Assembly (NCBI GenBank): GCA_041609715.1
Contig: JBFIQI010000122.1
Location: 1-6,858 of the forward strand
DNA from: JABDLF01 sp041609715
GTDB taxonomy: Bacteria; Pseudomonadota; Gammaproteobacteria; Steroidobacterales; JABDLF01
Direction: 5' to 3'
Length of the DNA: 6,858 nucleotides
How positions within the stretch are numbered: position 1 is the stretch's first letter; each line of letters begins with the position of its first letter. Below, piece by piece: positions 5,285 through 6,858 of the stretch. The translations under genes and the position numbers were made by a program. The notes beneath the pieces were generated by a model that saw nothing but the letters and a program-made list of their open reading frames with translations, had not been told where the DNA came from and searched no databases.

Positions 5285-6682
5285 ATGATTAACGCTGGAA
5301 TTATTACCGTGTCGTACATCATTGCGACCATCCTGTTCATCCTCGCATTGGGCGGGCTCTCCAACCAGGAAACCGCAAAACGCGGCAACTGGTATGGCAT
5401 TTCAGGCATGGCTATCGCGCTGATCGCGACAGTGCTGGGTGTGGTCACGCAGCATTACGTGATCCTGATGATCGCCCTGCTGATCGGCGGGGCCATCGGC
5501 CTGTTGGCGGCGCGGCGCGTACAGATGACCCAGATGCCCGAGCTGGTCGCCATTCTGCACAGCCTGGTGGGACTGGCGGCTGTGGCCGTCGGTTTCGCCA
5601 ACTTCCTGGATCCCACTTCGCACTTCGAAGGCGAGGAAAAGACCATCCACGACATCGAAACCTACCTGGGCATCCTCATCGGAGCGGTCACCTTCTCCGG
5701 CTCGGTCATCGCTTTCGGCAAACTCTCGGGGCGCATCGGGGGGTCCCCCATGTTGTTGCCCGCCCGGCACTGGCTGAACCTGGTGCTGTTGCTGGTGGTG
5801 ATCTGGTACGGTCGCGAATTCGTGCTGCAGTCGGCGGCCGGTGGCGGTGTCACGCCGCTCATCGTGATGACCGTGGTCTCGCTGCTCTTCGGCATCCACA
5901 TGGTCATGGCCATTGGTGGCGCAGACATGCCGGTGGTGGTCTCAATGCTCAACAGCTATTCGGGCTGGGCGGCGGCCGCAACCGGCTTCATGCTGAGCAA
6001 CGACCTGCTGATCGTCACCGGCGCATTGGTGGGCTCCAGCGGTGCCATCCTCAGTTACATCATGTGCCGGGCCATGAACCGGAAGTTCCTGCATGTGATT
6101 GCCGGGGGCTTCGGCACTGGCGGCGGCACTGCGGCGGCAGGCGCGGGTGGAGATCAGGGTGAGGTCGATCCCATCGAGCCGGAAGAAACCGCCGAGCTGC
6201 TCCGGGGTGCCAAAGAAGTCATGATCATTCCTGGCTATGGGATGGCGGTGGCCCAGGCGCAACACATCGTGTACGAAATCACCCAGGCCCTGCGCAAGAA
6301 AGGCGTCAACGTGCGCTTTGGTATCCACCCGGTGGCCGGTCGCATGCCCGGGCACATGAACGTATTGCTGGCGGAAGCCAAGGTGCCCTACGACATCGTG
6401 TTTGAGATGGACGAGATCAACGAGGACTTTCCGGATGTGGATGTCTCGCTGGTGATCGGCGCCAACGACATCGTCAACCCCTCGGCGCTGGAAGACCTGG
6501 ACGGGCCTATCGGCGGCATGCCGGTGCTGGAATGCTGGAAGGGCAAGGTGACCATCGTCATGAAACGCAGCATGGCAACCGGCTACGCGGGCGTACAGAA
6601 TCCGCTGTTCTTCAAAGACAATACCCGCATGCTGTTTGGCGATGCCCGGGAAAGTCTCGATCAGGTGTTCAAAGCCATCTAA
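5285..6682 (+). CDS. pntB: NAD(P) transhydrogenase subunit beta
   Basis: Seen (465 residues; E. coli PntB has 462): the first ~265 residues are strongly hydrophobic, in keeping with about nine membrane helices. They include His92 in ELVAILHSLVG, Asp214 in GGADMPVV and Asn223 in MLNSYSGW, which correspond to the E. coli proton-pathway residues His91, Asp213 and Asn222. A Gly/Ala-rich hinge (about 275-293) leads to domain III, the NADP(H) site, with PGYGMAVAQAQ (316-326), GIHPVAGRMPGHMNV (347-361), IGANDIVNP (391-399) and KRSMATGYAG (427-436). Known: the beta subunit holds most of the membrane channel and the NADP(H) domain of the transhydrogenase. All key residues are present, so the enzyme should be active. 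AGGAAG (5270-5275), overlapping the pntA stop, serves as ribosome site, implying coupled translation. No clear terminator is seen in the 58 bases to the tRNA. Confidence 0.98.
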   Translation: MINAGIITVSYIIATILFILALGGLSNQETAKRGNWYGISGMAIALIATVLGVVTQHYVILMIALLIGGAIGLLAARRVQMTQMPELVAILHSLVGLAAVAVGFANFLDPTSHFEGEEKTIHDIETYLGILIGAVTFSGSVIAFGKLSGRIGGSPMLLPARHWLNLVLLLVVIWYGREFVLQSAAGGGVTPLIVMTVVSLLFGIHMVMAIGGADMPVVVSMLNSYSGWAAAATGFMLSNDLLIVTGALVGSSGAILSYIMCRAMNRKFLHVIAGGFGTGGGTAAAGAGGDQGEVDPIEPEETAELLRGAKEVMIIPGYGMAVAQAQHIVYEITQALRKKGVNVRFGIHPVAGRMPGHMNVLLAEAKVPYDIVFEMDEINEDFPDVDVSLVIGANDIVNPSALEDLDGPIGGMPVLECWKGKVTIVMKRSMATGYAGVQNPLFFKDNTRMLFGDARESLDQVFKAI

Positions 6683-6740
6683 GCGGCAATTGCAGTACAG
6701 CGCCGGAGTCTGAGACGGTTTACAGGTCGCGATAAGGATA

Positions 6741-6814
6741 TGGAGCGGGTGAGGGGAATCGAACCCCCGTCTTCAGCTTGGGAAGCTGAGGCCCTACCAT
6801 TAGACGACACCCGC
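6741..6814 (-). tRNA. tRNA-Gly (anticodon CCC)
   Basis: Read on the minus strand, the 74 bases fold as a full cloverleaf. The acceptor is GCGGGTG/CACCCGC (7 bp), the D-arm is GTC/GGC with TAATGGTAG loop, the anticodon stem is TCAGC/GCTGA around TTCCCAA, the variable loop has 4 bases, and the T-arm has loop TTCGATT. T73 and an encoded CCA end it (6741-6743). The anticodon CCC reads the glycine codon GGG, and T73 suits bacterial tRNA-Gly. It converges with pntB. Its 3' end shows no sign of an integrated element. Confidence 0.97.
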
Positions 6815-6827
6815 CGGATAATGCGCG

Positions 6828-6855
6828 CCAATAGTCTACTGCGTGAGACGGTCAA
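6828..6855 (-). promoter_or_regulatory. Probable promoter of tRNA-Gly(CCC)
   Basis: On the minus strand TTGACC (6850-6855, 5 of 6 matches) and TATTGG (6828-6833, 3 of 6) are 16 bp apart, followed by a GCGCGC discriminator. A GC-rich discriminator is typical of stable-RNA promoters under stringent control. The tRNA 5' end lies 13 bases past the -10 box, so the leader would be very short. Upstream sequence is cut by the window edge. Confidence 0.45.
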
Positions 6856-6858
6856 ACC

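Noticed and set aside
6683..6740. Terminator between pntB and the tRNA
   Set aside because: Only short imperfect complementarity (around 6702-6718) is present, with three T's after it. This is not enough to call.
6711..6852. Direct repeat TGAGACGGT on both sides of the tRNA gene (6711-6719 and 6844-6852)
   Set aside because: A 9-base match over a short range is weak, there is no integrase or inserted DNA between the copies beyond the tRNA itself, and att sites would include the tRNA 3' end.

Overview
The window comes from a bacterium with roughly 60% G+C. It is most likely a gammaproteobacterium with ordinary chromosomal (not mobile) content. The pointers are a two-subunit, Escherichia coli-type PntA/PntB pair with very high residue-by-residue similarity to the E. 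coli proteins, an AsmA N-terminus of the enterobacterial type, a C-terminal sorting tail of the GlyGly-CTERM kind, and a CCA-encoding tRNA-Gly(CCC). I cannot name the genus. I see no transposase, integrase, phage gene, CRISPR array or plasmid module.

Layout. 1-218 (minus) is the start of an AsmA-family gene that runs off the left edge. 219-464 is a spacer holding a strong rho-independent terminator. 465-1694 (minus) is a secreted GDSL (SGNH) esterase/lipase with a signal peptide and a C-terminal GlyGly-CTERM-like anchor. 1695-2007 is a divergent control region. It holds a short palindrome, a possible 18-codon leader ORF and a G-rich tract that fits the G-quadruplex pattern, directly before the start of 2008-2712 (plus), a solitary ParA/MinD-type ATPase. 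This gene converges on 2738-3250 (minus), a DUF5658-type membrane protein with an arginine-rich cytoplasmic head. 3251-3745 is a second, larger divergent control region. It contains two tandem hairpins, a 12-bp palindrome and an 11-bp perfect inverted repeat that brackets an extended -10 promoter. 3746-5278 and 5285-6682 (plus) are pntA and pntB, a tight operon. 6741-6814 (minus) is tRNA-Gly(CCC), with a likely promoter at the right edge.

How the genes work together. PntA and PntB form one complex, the proton-translocating NAD(P) transhydrogenase of the inner membrane, which uses the proton gradient to make NADPH from NADH. The other genes form separate transcription units with no visible functional link to it or to each other. 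The AsmA-family and GDSL genes lie on the same strand but are separated by a terminator. The ParA-like ATPase has no ParB or parS nearby.

No convincing new multi-gene system is present. The points most worth a second look are non-coding: the inverted repeat at the pntA promoter, the G-rich/leader-ORF arrangement before parA, and the sorting tail on the esterase, whose processing protease must be encoded elsewhere. All proposed regulatory sites were read by eye and have not been tested computationally.
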